A DNA stretch of 64,000 nucleotides from Pseudocercospora fijiensis CIRAD86 (Eukaryota; Ascomycota; Dothideomycetes; Mycosphaerellales; Mycosphaerellaceae). The notes beneath the pieces are model-generated. The model made no database searches. It worked only from the letters and a program-made list of their open reading frames with translations, and was not told the origin of the DNA. The DNA is taken from positions 1,792,377-1,856,376 of the forward strand of contig NW_006921540.1 in the NCBI RefSeq assembly GCF_000340215.1. Direction: 5' to 3'. This document shows, piece by piece, positions 12,251 through 23,455 of the stretch. Numbering within the stretch: the first letter of the stretch is position 1; each line of letters starts with the position of its first letter. The position numbers were made by a program, and so were the translations under genes.

Positions 12251-13739
12251 GACGAGAATTTAGACGAGTATAGACGACGTTTATTCGCGACGTTTTTAAA
12301 AAGAAAGATACTAATAGCCTCCGGCGGAAGAGGTAGTGTCTTACGTAGAATAGTACCCCTACGCCTCGAGTATACCTTACGGACGGGTCCCCCCTTCCTA
12401 CGGTCGCAGGCTCCCTTCGGAGGGTCCCCGCCGTCCGACGGTCTTAGCTAGCGGGGGCCCCTACTATTCTTTGCCCCGGGGCGGAGCGGGATCCTAAGGT
12501 AGAGGGAGGGGGGGGCGATAGCGAGGTCGAATTTCCGGCTAAAATGCCGGAAAGGGACCTCTACGCGAAATATATATACCGCGTCTACGCGATATATATC
12601 GTCCTACGCGTTAAAATTAGCGATAAACAGGGAGGGATAGTACTTACGGTAGCGATAGCGAGGTTAATATAAGAAAGAGGAAGAACGCGATAGGAAGATA
12701 TATATATATATACCGAGAAGTAAACAAATATCCTATTTAGGAACGTAGGGGCATGCGGTATTAAATTCGCCTCCCTTAGAAGACGACGCCGCTAATAACT
12801 TGCCTAGTAACGAGCGAATTGGACGAGAATTAAGAGGCGTAAGGACATATAGTAACCGCTAGTCAACCGCTAGTAGTAGTAGTAAGTTAACAACAACTCG
12901 TAGACTACGTACTAAGTAATAACAATAACGAGGTCGAAGAGATAGCAATTAGCGAGGGCAAGCCTTCCGCTATAGTCGTAGAAGGCGGTAATTCTATAGC
13001 AATTCTATAACAACAACTCTTAGTCTATATAATAGTCTCGTCTACTGCAAAATTGCCGCTTCTATAATAGTTAACCGATAGGCTCGAGAGAGGCGCCCTT
13101 CTTAACCTAAATCGTTACTACGCCGAGTAGTTCTAAACGCTACTAAACTAGAGGATTGCGGGTGGCTTATTGCCTAGTAAACGCTAGTAAAAGACTGTGC
13201 CCCTAACTCCGCTCTAGGTTTAGCATGCTTGAACGATTCGTACGACGACTACGGCTAAAGGTGCTATAAAAGTCTATTAGGCAGATTTGCGTAGGGAAGT
13301 GTTAACAAAGAAAGTAAGCCCTTGCTTAAACGAATTAGGGAGTTAGTTAGGCGAATACATAGCGCTCGAATTATAAGCAGTTGTTAGAAGATTTTAGTGC
13401 CTGGCCGATTAGCCCTATATATAATTTCCGAGGCATTCCTTCGTAGATAACCGGATCTGAGAAGTGTTGATATTGCTAGCTAAAACAGGCATTCCGCGGA
13501 TGCTAGGGTCTCTAACCTCATGTCGTCGAAACCTAATAGTATAGGGCCCATTTTCTATATAGGAGGTGTTGCTAAAGTCGCTATAGCTGTCTATTGTTAC
13601 TATAATACTTATTAACTCATTTAATCTAGCTCTTTAATTTAGCTCTTTAATCTAGCTCTTTAATATAGCTTATCTTATCCCTATTTCTATAACCTATTAA
13701 CTGCGCTATTCGCTGTTTAGTCCGTTAACCTAAGGCTCC
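12251..13739. other. Spacer between MULE copies with a GC-rich, RIP-resistant segment
   Basis: No intact gene. Between about 12,345 and 12,545 the DNA is unusually G/C-run rich, with C6 and G8 tracts. Such tracts contain no CpA or TpG, so RIP cannot alter them. At 13,625-13,670 an AT-rich unit TTTAATCTAGCTC is repeated about four times. The remainder resembles decayed coding DNA (stretch near 13,080-13,330) that I cannot assign. Confidence 0.55.
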
Positions 13740-16380
13740 TTTATGCCGAAGGAATAGTTTAAATAGGTGTGGCCCTTTGTAACCAACTTCTAGGAGAAAC
13801 ATAAGGGCGCTCGTTATAAGGATAGGTTGTTGTAGCGGACGATATACTACTGTCGTTATCGGCGTAACTTCAATCGCAATCGAGAGCTAGGTATTAGTAT
13901 CTATAAGGTAGAGTTTTATAAGGACCTATACGACGCGTCGATAGCTATAATCGCGGTATTCGATCGGAAGGCGGATAAGGAGCCTCGTAGCTATAAGATC
14001 GCTCGAGGAGGCCGCGATTCGGCGTATAGTAATAACAATATCTATAGTTACACGATAGACTATATAGTAAGGTTAATATAGTGGATTAAGTCATATTACG
14101 AAGCTGACTGGACTAGCTATAGGATGTGAGGGCTTCTAGTGATAGCCTCCGGGTTGTTATCGAACACCTAATAGATTAGTACAACTATAAAACGGCTTAT
14201 GTATTCCACCTACTAAAGGAGGGTACTAATACAGGTCGTCTTGCCATTATTGGAGCGTACCGTACAAAGAAAGGTATTGTAAAGTGGTCTGCAAAGAAGA
14301 ATGTAAAGAGGGTGTCCCTAACTAAGAAGGGCAATATTCGATTATAGCTAGACAACCTTAATCGTTATCTCGGCCCTCTTATAGACGATATTACAGACGC
14401 AGGACTCTCCTATAAGGCTCTCTCTATCCGTATAGAGGCATTCTAGTATAAGGGTGTTATATAGCAGGCCGACTAGCAGCGTAAGTTGCTAAATAGTAGT
14501 GTTGCTAGTAATGTAGGTTCCTATTTCTTCGGAGCTAGTAGTGCCTTAGGCATTAGCTTTCCGGCTCTCTTCCTAATACACAAATTTCGATAGCAACGAC
14601 TAACCGTCTATATATAGTTATTTCTCTTCGATGCGACCTACAAAACGTCCGACAATAACTTCTACCTATTTACAGTCTATATCCGCAATGCCTTCGGCTC
14701 CTAGATGCTAGGGGGGCATATGTTGCTACAGAGCTAGCGAGCAAAGCTAATTAAGGCTAGGCTTCAAGTATTAAAGAAATGGGCACCCGGCTAGAAGCCT
14801 ATAGTAGCTATAACTAACGACTCGGCTTAAGAACAACGCGCTATTCGACTAGCATTTAAAGAGGAGGCTATAACTATGTATCTCTATTAACGACACGCTA
14901 AAGAGACCTTCCTACGACACTTCCCTAAGAAGTAGTATCTATAGGTTTAGCGGCTGTTTTCCTATGCGATTTACTACGCCCGTAGCGACGTAGAAGTTAT
15001 CGATACTATCGATAGAATCGTATAGGAATTGAGAGACAAATACGCCTCGGATAAACAGGTGCAATACCTCCTTAATAACTAGCGTAAGAAGTCGTATCTA
15101 TAGGCGACTTAGGCACGGCTAGGAAGCCCTCTTTTAATGCAGGTCCGGACAACATCGCCTCTCGAGGGCTATTATAACGCTATCAAATACGATAAGAGGA
15201 AAGAGATGGTCTAGCTGTCTATATATAGCACTATAGTCGAGCTAATAACAATCGACGCTCGATTATTATAGAAGGCAGACCTTTAACTATACCGGGTTAG
15301 AAAATCTACTAACTTCTAGAAGGTTAAAGAGATGCTATTCTTCGAGCGGCTTTAACCTCTAGCGGCTTAGGACCTTGTTAGAAAGCAGCTATTAATCGCA
15401 GAAGAGTGTAAGGTAAAGGGCCTACCGACCTACTATAGCCTTATACTATATAATAGACAGGAGCCGGCTCCGGCTTACTACAACTGCCTTCCGTAGTTTC
15501 AAACCTACCTACCTTGTTACTATATCCTTAGGTTCCACCTGTTTGTTACGCTATTAATACTCTAGCAACAATAGGTATACGTTAATTAGTATACTAGCTT
15601 CAATTCTATAAAGATAAGCCTATATTAGAAGCAGCGAGACAGCGATTAGTTATAGCTAGAAGGCTACGAAGACACGCGGAAGCTATAGACTATAGGAGAT
15701 CTATATCTTCGTAATTTGAGGTCGCACTATAACGAGGCCGCCGAGGGCCTGTCTTAATACTTCTATCGTATTCGCGACGATAAGACCGTTAATCTAGTAG
15801 TGCGCGACAGCTATATACGCGGCTTCCTTCGCAAGGTTAAGGACACGCTATATAGCCTTGCTAACTACTCGATTACTAATTACTACGAGAGCGGCGCCCC
15901 TAAGGTTACTTTTATAGGTAAGCGGCCGCGGTAGTAGACCTTATACCTTCTAGCGTAGCCGACGACTCTAACTCGGTCGATAACCTTAACCTTCCGAGCG
16001 CTAGCTATAGCGCGGCCGCCGCGATAGCGATAACAACAGCGTATTAATTAGGCTCTATTATCGTTACCTACGCGCCCTTACTTCGAGCCGCTACGTCGCG
16101 AGTCGCTACTAGATATATAGTCGGTATAGCCTATAGATATCGACTTAGTTAAAGAGGTAGATTTAATAGGCGACACGCCTCGAGCGTCGAATACGTCCTT
16201 TATCGACCTTATAACGCCTTAGCGGCCGTTACGAGTTATAAACCTTAGATTAGAGGTATTAGTAGCTTCTTAATACGACTAGATAGACAACGACGACGCG
16301 ATGCGTAAGATAAAGGGCAAGAGAAGGACTTCTAATCGATACGGCGACAGCAATAAGAGGCTAAGATAATATAGCGATAG
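13740..16380 (+). pseudogene. Mutator-like (MULE) transposase copy B, RIP-inactivated
   Basis: The reading frame begins near 13,742 (MPKE..VWPFVTNF) and is broken by many TAG and some TAA codons. The core is clear: DATYKTSDNNF near 14,634, ITNDSA-stop-EQRAIRLAF near 14,813, RHAKETFLRHF near 14,890, RTTSPLEGYYNAIKY near 15,150, and the cysteine-containing tail YYNCLP..LPCYYILRFHLF near 15,475-15,540. It matches copy A at the amino-acid level but not closely at the base level, so the two are different subfamilies or old copies. The element is dead as read. Confidence 0.8.
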
Positions 16381-16439
16381 CAATAAAAAACAGCTTCTAT
16401 ATATAGGCCTATAGTACTAGCAATACGTATTAATATTGG

Positions 16440-17038
16440 AGTCAACCCCTGTCTATCTAGTCAACTAATTAGGCAAGCCGTCGTACCAAGAACACCCTCC
16501 TTCTTAACCCTAATCGTCACCTCAGCCAAGGCCATTCTAATCCGGAACAGGTTATACCACCATATCGGGACTCTGTTAGCAAACTTTGGTGGCTACAGCC
16601 CAGAAGAGTGGTACACTAAAATCTTTGGACAATCGCCTCCATCTGGCGCTCGTCTCTATACTATGGCTTGCAAATCGTTGATCAACTTCGATTGATGCTA
16701 CCGAAGTGTACGAACACAAATAGTGTGACTCGATTGTTGTTTCAAGCCAAGAAAAACTGCGAAATCCGTGTCACGGTTCAAGAGGCTTTCGGCGCCGGGT
16801 CATACGGTGAAAGACGACTGGCAAATCCATGAATACTTTGTCCAGGAGAGGAAGAAGATCTTGGCCCGCCTGCCCCAAGAACCTGAACGGCCTGTGGCTA
16901 CGGTAGGCTACCGGACCATGCCTGTGATGCTACAGCCAACCTGCAGCGAACATCGACATTCACGTATATGAAGCTATGCGACCTCATCAGCGCTTTTGGT
17001 CTCGGTAGTAGCTGCTGAGAGTTCGTACAAAGTCCACG
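16440..17038. other. Border from RIP block to gene island
   Basis: Between about 16,440 and 16,520 the base composition changes abruptly: CCA, TGG and CAG triplets return and TAG density falls. The rest is the unique 5' flank of the multicopper oxidase gene. I see no supported gene in it; only short chance ORFs are present. Confidence 0.6.
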
Positions 17039-19185
17039 ATGTTGTCCGCTTCATCCGTCCTCGCCTGCGCTCTGGCCCTTTGTTCATACACCAGTGCGAA
17101 GACTGTTTACTTCGCCATTGAAGTCGCTTGGGGTCAAGTGGCGCCTGATGGATACAGTCGAGCTGGCATTTTGGTGAATGGCACTTCGCCAGGTCCAGCT
17201 TTGATTGTCGATCAGGATGATGACGTCCAGGTGTGTATGATATTCCCGGCCATGAATTTTGCATTAACCCTCTGGCAGTTCTATGTTCGCAACAGGTTGA
17301 ACATGAACACTACTGTCCACTTCCATGGTATCGAGTATGTGCAGCGTCTCTCGCAAAATCGATTCAACCTGACACCGACCTCGTAGACAGCTGAACACAC
17401 CTTGGTCAGATGGAGTGCCTGGTTTGTCGCAGAGGCCAATACCAGTGGGGGGAGACTGGTTATACCAATGGAAGGCCACGGAGTATGGCACGTACTGGTA
17501 TCATAATCCTTGGCCCCCTCACAGCAGAGTGTGCTGACAAGATCAGGTACCATGCGCACTATCAATCTCAGATTAGCGACGGATTCTTTGGTGCCATTCA
17601 CATTCGCACGCGAGCGAATGAGCCAAGACCGTTCAGCGAGATGCCCGGTAATAATCATCAGCAGCAGATTCTGGCTGCTGAAGCCAACCCGCAATTCGTA
17701 ATCTTCTCCGACTGGCTGCACGTGACGTCCGACCAGCATTTCGCTCTTCAGCAACGCAGTAACATGAGTCTCTACTGCGTACAGAGCATTCTCTTCAATG
17801 GGCAAGGCCGTGTCAACTGCCTCACGCCAGAGCAGCAACTGGCGGCTCTGGCACCTTCATTTCGAGCCTTGTACCAGCTGGCGAATATTTCTGCGCCCCT
17901 GCCGAATGGCTGTCTTCCCTTCACGCACCACACGCAAACAGTACATGGCCAACCAGCTCTGATCCGTCCAGACCAGGTGCCGCCTGAGATCACGGGCTGC
18001 AACGCTACGAACGCACCTCTGTACAACTTTCAAGTCGATGCAAGCAAGAGATGGGTCAGTTTCAATATAATAGGGGCGGCATCTATCGTCGCGCCCGTCG
18101 TAAGCCTCGATCAGCACGATCTGTGGGTTTATGCTATTGATGGCAGATACATCAAGCCATATAAGGCTCAAGGCATTCTGGTCAATAACGGAGATCGATA
18201 CGCTGTCATGGTTGAACTCAATCAACCGGCGGGAACGTACACATGGAGGGCCAGCAACACCGCGCTGAACCAGCTCATCAGCGGATTTGCAACTGTTACC
18301 TATGCCAGTGGTAGCAACAGTGGAGGCGGGTCCTCTCCTCAAAACCATGGGGACTTTTCGTTCGATATCTCCTTCAAAGAGAAACGCAAAGCCGAGCCCA
18401 ATAATGTTGAATGGCGCCGACCAAGCAAGCTTTCGCAACAAATCGATACAAGGCAACAAAGTCCTCCTCAGTCCACGTCTCGACCATATTTCACCGATGG
18501 CGGCGTTCCAGTACAGCCAGGACCCGACACCATTCTGCTCAACCAGACCAGTCCAGGAATCGTGCCATTTCCGAATATACCTCCTTCACAAAACGTCCAG
18601 CAGACTCGCATCTTTTACATGTCCAGCACCCGAGCGCCATACCTCTGGACCGTCGACGCCGACCAATCTTATCCCGACTATCCGACAGTCTATGCTCAAG
18701 ACCAGCCATTGCTATACTATCCCAACGGTCACGACGCGAACAACAGCAATCTTGTCGTCAAGACGCAGAATGGAACCTGGGTCGACCTTGTATTTGTCGT
18801 CCTTGATCACTACGGCCCACCACATCCCATGCACAAGCACAGCAATAAAGCATATATCGTCGGGGAAGGTCTCGGCAATTGGACGTGGAATAGTGTTGCA
18901 GAGGCCGCGGCTGCACAACCGCAGAATTTCAACTTCGATACTCCCATTTTGCGAGATGGATTCGGTACGCCGCCAAACTTTGGCACTCCGGCGTGGTTGG
19001 TCGTCAGGTATTACAGCCAGAATCCTGGTGCTTGGATGTTGCATTGCCATATTCAGACACATTTGACTGGCGGCATGGCGGTTGCATTGCTTGACGGCGT
19101 TGATGCCTTTCCTGCAAGCTTTCCCACGGAGTATCAGGTGAACGGGAACGGTATTTGTAGGAGGCGACGCAGCATCGAATCGTAG
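17039..19185 (+). CDS. Secreted multicopper oxidase (Abr1/laccase-like)
   Basis: Four exons give 665 aa: 17039-17230, 17279-17334, 17387-17497 and 17547-19185. The GT-AG introns are 48, 52 and 49 nt, and exon phases agree throughout. The protein starts with a hydrophobic signal peptide (about residues 1-20). All four copper-binding blocks are present: HFH at 78-80, WYHAH at 120-124, HPMHKH at 546-551 and HCHIQTH at 619-625, with the axial Met at 630. The closest style is the ascomycete Abr1/ferroxidase-like group (GPAWLV..NPGAW motif context), which oxidises phenolics or Fe(II) with reduction of O2 to water; Abr1 acts in melanin synthesis. No melanin polyketide synthase is in the window. It is the first gene inside the island, next to RIP DNA, yet shows no RIP stops. 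The exact substrate is unknown. Confidence 0.9.
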
Positions 19186-21119
19186 GACACTGAATAGTGG
19201 CGGGCAGCATTTTCGTGAATTGTCATTTCGTATTGCATCCTGTTTATTTGTTTGGCGCTTTGTTCCGGACGACAGAACTGCAACCAGAATTCACCTTGAT
19301 TCGGATTGAGATCTAACTGTCCTTTCGCGACAACCTCAGTCAAATGCTCCTGCACTCGCGCAATGGATGAAACTGAAGTAACATCGTTATTCGTTGTTGT
19401 AAAGCAGGTCCGTGAAGCGCTTTCGTGCCGTGTAGGAGCAAAACCGATTGCTGCACGACGACCACGACGAGAGATGAGGTCGACTTAAACGATCGAGGAA
19501 CAGCAGACGTGCAGTAGGTCGAGAGTAAGCCACGTCAATATATCTGTGCCGGAAGGATTGTGGATGTCTGTGCGAGTGCATCGGAACCCCAGCCCGGGCA
19601 GATTATATGTAAGTCAGACACCAAAAACCTGCTCAAAAGTGCTCATTCATGAGTCGTGCTTGCATTAAAATGTTTCTGGCTGATCTGCTTATTAATCTAT
19701 TCGATTTTGATAGCGACCTTCCCGAAGTGCTCTATGCCTCTGGCACTTGGAAGACTTGGAGTGTGTCCTATGATGGTTCATTGCAACTGCTGCGCACTTC
19801 ATCTTCCGGACTTTGAGTAGATGGTCCTTCCTAATATAAACAACGCTACCAAGGAATCTAATAATAGAAATGAACCCCGTCCATGGCGGCTGTTTCATCC
19901 AGTAGGAGAAGCAGATTATGCCTGTATTGAATTGCAATATAACGCTAGCATTCAGTTCTTGTTGAAAGTTATCTCCTAATAGACCTAGAGATATAGATCT
20001 ACCGTCCGCAAAATCCGTAGAGCTGGTGGACCAACGTGTTCACTGCGGCTATTATTGATTCCGCAATAGACCATACTACTTGGCAAGACGCTATGACTCT
20101 AGCGGTAGCGACGATGAGGTTGGTCTAGTCTGCGAGCGTTCTGCGAGCGTACTGCGGACACTGCGGAAGTTCTACTTTCCGTACGGACCAACATCTCCCA
20201 TCAGACCCTTGCTAGCTAGCGCACGGCCAATGGTTCGAGCGGAGCGACAGACTAACAACAGGCACCAGGCACCTGGAGCAACTTGAGAAGCGGAGCTTGT
20301 AGCGTAGAAATCGAGAACAAAGAATCAGATCAGTAGTGCCAATAGGCTAAATTTCAAAGATGCCCCCGCGTGTTCTCGAATCTCGCCGTCGCTCCGATCG
20401 ATTAGGACAAGCACTATAGGGCAACGATACTTTATTTATTTATAAACCCCTTGCGTAGCCCTGAGGTAAATATATACTGTATGGATAGCACGTGGATCAG
20501 ATTTATCTGAAAAGCAGATGCATAGAACTAGGTCGATGAAAGAGGGTATAGTAGTAGTTACGAGAGCTCCGTCTGCCGGAAACAAGGTGGTTGCCCTGTA
20601 TGTAAGTCATGGTGAGACCTGTCTACCCCAGTCGTGACAACAGAATACCACTGAATCCGGAACAGTCAAGACAGCAATCCACTCGCGATGTTTCTACGAA
20701 GCTTTGGTAATTCGGTGGTGACCAGTGGCCTGTGTGTGGTGACCACTGCCCTCAAAACGCCGGCAAAAGGTCTCCATTGAATCGACTTCGATCAATGCCA
20801 CAGCTGCGCCCTTGCTAGGGAGAGCTTTCGTCAGAAGCGAGAAAGACCCAAGCCTTCAGTGGGCTTCGAACCTTCAAGTCACCGCCTGTCTGTGCACAGG
20901 AAGCTGCCTGCGGACATGCCAGCTTGCCTGGTACGGCGGCGTGCGAGGAGGTGAGTGCAAAGCCATCGGCAATTTAACACATGAACGGCATTTAACACAT
21001 GAAACTCGCGGCCTGAGCCTAGAAATCCAGACACCAGCCCGTCGATGGATGATGTCAGTCCACAATCGATGTTGCCCAGGCCTGGTACGCATCTCTTACA
21101 GTTCGAGGTTCTAGACTCT
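19186..21119. other. Intergenic, no supported gene
   Basis: About 1.9 kb separate the multicopper oxidase and the dioxygenase gene, which converge on it from opposite strands. The part around 19,830-20,050 has a mild TAG/CTA-rich character, possibly a small repeat relic. A 15-16-bp unit containing ATTTAACACATGAA is directly repeated at about 20,970-21,005. Short ORFs show no recognisable domain. Confidence 0.5.
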
Positions 21120-22699
21120 TCATTGTGCTATCTCATGTTGACCAAGTAGAGGTAGTCCAGCAGTAGCCAGATCGGCATTGATCTCAGCTAGATGATCCAG
21201 GAAATGGCCCTGCACATTATCCCACCGCGTTGCATCTGATCTGTGCAGACAACCGGATTTCTCGAGCGCGTACCTCGTCAGCAGTAATGGCGCCGATAGA
21301 TGCCACATCCAGGCCAAGGTTCCCTCTGCTACTCTTTCGGGAACTAGCTCTTTTGTCGTTGACTCCTTCCACGTCTGGTAGCTCTCGCCATGCGGCATGT
21401 ACGAAGCTTCGTATGAAAGGCCTCCTGGCTCGAGAACATGGCTAGATCCACCATACTGGCCATATATGAGACCCATCACTTCTGTCGACATATTACGATG
21501 ATAGTATGGCGGCCGGAAGGTATTTGTCGTCGTGCTCCACCTTGGCGTGAAAGCGAGAAAGTCAGTGAGCGTGACGCCTGGAACTTTGGATCTGGCAGTC
21601 AGGACCGTGTATATCGTTGGATCTGCCAGATCCTTCTCGACGTTGGCCATATTCACGAACTTCTCGATCGCATACTTGAAGGGAGCATAGTTTCCATGCC
21701 ACGCAACCACATCGAATGGCGTATGAGACTGCTCGCAAGTGTGCAATCGACCCCCCAGCTTGTATACGATATTCCATGCTGAGGAATCAATGTCGAAACT
21801 CGCTACCGGGATGTCGAAGTCTCTGGGATATGCCATGCCATTCGAACCCATCGGTCCCAGCTCTGGCAGCTCATAATGGCTTCCGAAGATTTCCTGGACG
21901 TAGCCTCTAGATGGTCCAAATGGCAACGACACTCGAAACTTTATGCCGGCTTGGATCACGACTAGCTCGCCAGGTCTCACCATTATGCGACCCAGCTCGG
22001 TCTGAATATCAAGGAGACCCACTTGCGGCAGTATGAGGAAGTCGCCATCGTTATTGCAGAAGGCCGATCGATCCATTGAAGTGGATGCCGTATAGATGTG
22101 GATTGCCATGCCTTCTCTCAAAGTCGGATCCCCATTGCCGCCAATAGTCTTGAGCCCATGCACAAAGTCAACGTGTTCTGAAGCTGTCGGCATCGGAAAT
22201 GGATCCCATGCCAGCTGCGAGGCGACTTGCTCGACATTGTCATTCATAGGCAGGAAACATGATTCGATTAGGAAGTCGTTCTTCGGTATTTTCTGCAACT
22301 GTCGATGGGCGACAGACGGTCGTATTCGGTACAGCCAGACATTTTGGATGTTGGTTCGGGATGAGACAATTGGTGATCCGTTCAGCTGTCGCTCAGTTCT
22401 TCAGCAAGCAGAGCAAGATGCAATACGTTGATGAAACGATGAAGATTGACCTACCTGCTCTGAATAAAGGTCGTACTTGACCCGCTGTGGAGCATTTCTG
22501 GCCTGCGGCAACACGCCAGGTCTGACAAGCAGTCAGCATGAGCCCTCGCAGTGCAACATCGGTACCTGGTTGACGTTGTCACCTACATTGCTTCTGACGC
22601 TATCCGGTTGCCGAAACCTTGATGATACCTGTATGGATCCTGAGGTGTTGCCTCACTCAGATATGCAGCTTGCGCTGTAGCACCCGAACACTTTGTCAT
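21120..22699 (-). CDS. Homogentisate 1,2-dioxygenase-like enzyme
   Basis: Three exons on the minus strand give 481 aa: 22699-22587, 22521-22455 and 22385-21120. The introns are 65 and 69 nt and phases match. The start ATG gives MTKCSGATAQ, followed by the family N-terminus (YRYHQGFGN). The family opens the homogentisate ring with Fe(II) and O2 in Tyr/Phe breakdown, in the cytosol. The Fe ligands are seen at H356 (YYHRN), E362 (STEVMG) and H392 (MPHG), with the family spacing of 6 and 30 residues. The His of the family motif DHADP (human His292, from memory a proposed acid/base residue) is Leu here (DLADP, L313). N-terminal substrate-region motifs also differ (LNGSPIVSSR against the usual LSGTAFTAPR). 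It is therefore a divergent paralogue, possibly with another ring substrate. It is co-oriented with the permease gene 757 bp upstream. Confidence 0.9.
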
Positions 22700-23455
22700 G
22701 CCCGTGCCGCTGCTACGTGTGGGCACAGAAGAAGTTGGCCTCATTGAAAGAAATATGAGGAGCGTTTGATCATCAGAGTGGTGTCTTCTGCCTGTGCAAT
22801 CAAAGCCCAGATCCTGATTTCGGAGCGTATCATCGTCACAACAGAATCGCTGCTAGCTGGAACGTTCTTCGCCTATAAACTTGCCCGCGGCCTGGGTGAA
22901 CCTTGTCAGTGACTCGCAGATCGAGCAGGGATGCTGAGTCGGCCCAACTGAGCCGACTGCAGGTCTATCGTCGGTATTACGACAACCGACATTCGGTGAA
23001 GTCGAGAACTCGAGATATTGGTTGTACGATGGGATACAATGCTTCGCATTCGTATACACGGGTCATATCCCAGAAGTATGCTTTGTCCTCTCACAGCTCA
23101 CGACTTCCCGATCAAGATCAAAGCAGTACGACACCATTTCGGCATGAACCAACATGGCGTTGGGCAGCATTCTTGTCTTTCGTAATGCTGTCGATCGTCG
23201 TAAACACCGCTGTTAGCATACGAGCTTGACACAGCTCAAGATTACCACCGCCTCCAGGACCGTCAGCAGAGCCGATCCTCGGACACCGTCGCATTGTACC
23301 GACAGATAACCCAGAGTATGCCTCCGCAGAATGGTCGAAAGCGTAAAACCCGCATGTCATATCCGTACACATCCTCGGACAGACTGTCATCGTGCTCAAC
23401 AGCGTGCAGGCAGCTGTCGATGTTCTGAACAAAAGAGGATAGATTCCGACCCTCG
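22700..23455. other. Intergenic region upstream of the dioxygenase-like gene
   Basis: About 0.76 kb lies between the permease stop and the dioxygenase start, both on the minus strand. It should hold the dioxygenase promoter and the permease terminator. I see no supported gene and no clear operator. Confidence 0.5.

Noticed and set aside
13085..13130. Similarity of CTTCTTAACC..AATCGT to DNA at 16,505-16,525
   Set aside because: Only about 25 bp match before similarity ends, too short to claim a duplicated RIPed/un-RIPed pair.
20830..20900. Possible tRNA (GGTTCGAAGCC box) on the minus strand
   Set aside because: The B-box-like string has no pairing T stem and no A box or acceptor stem at the right distance.
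20812..21114. Plus-strand ORF of 100 codons upstream of the dioxygenase stop
   Set aside because: No domain, odd Cys/Arg-rich composition, open also on the other strand; likely chance.
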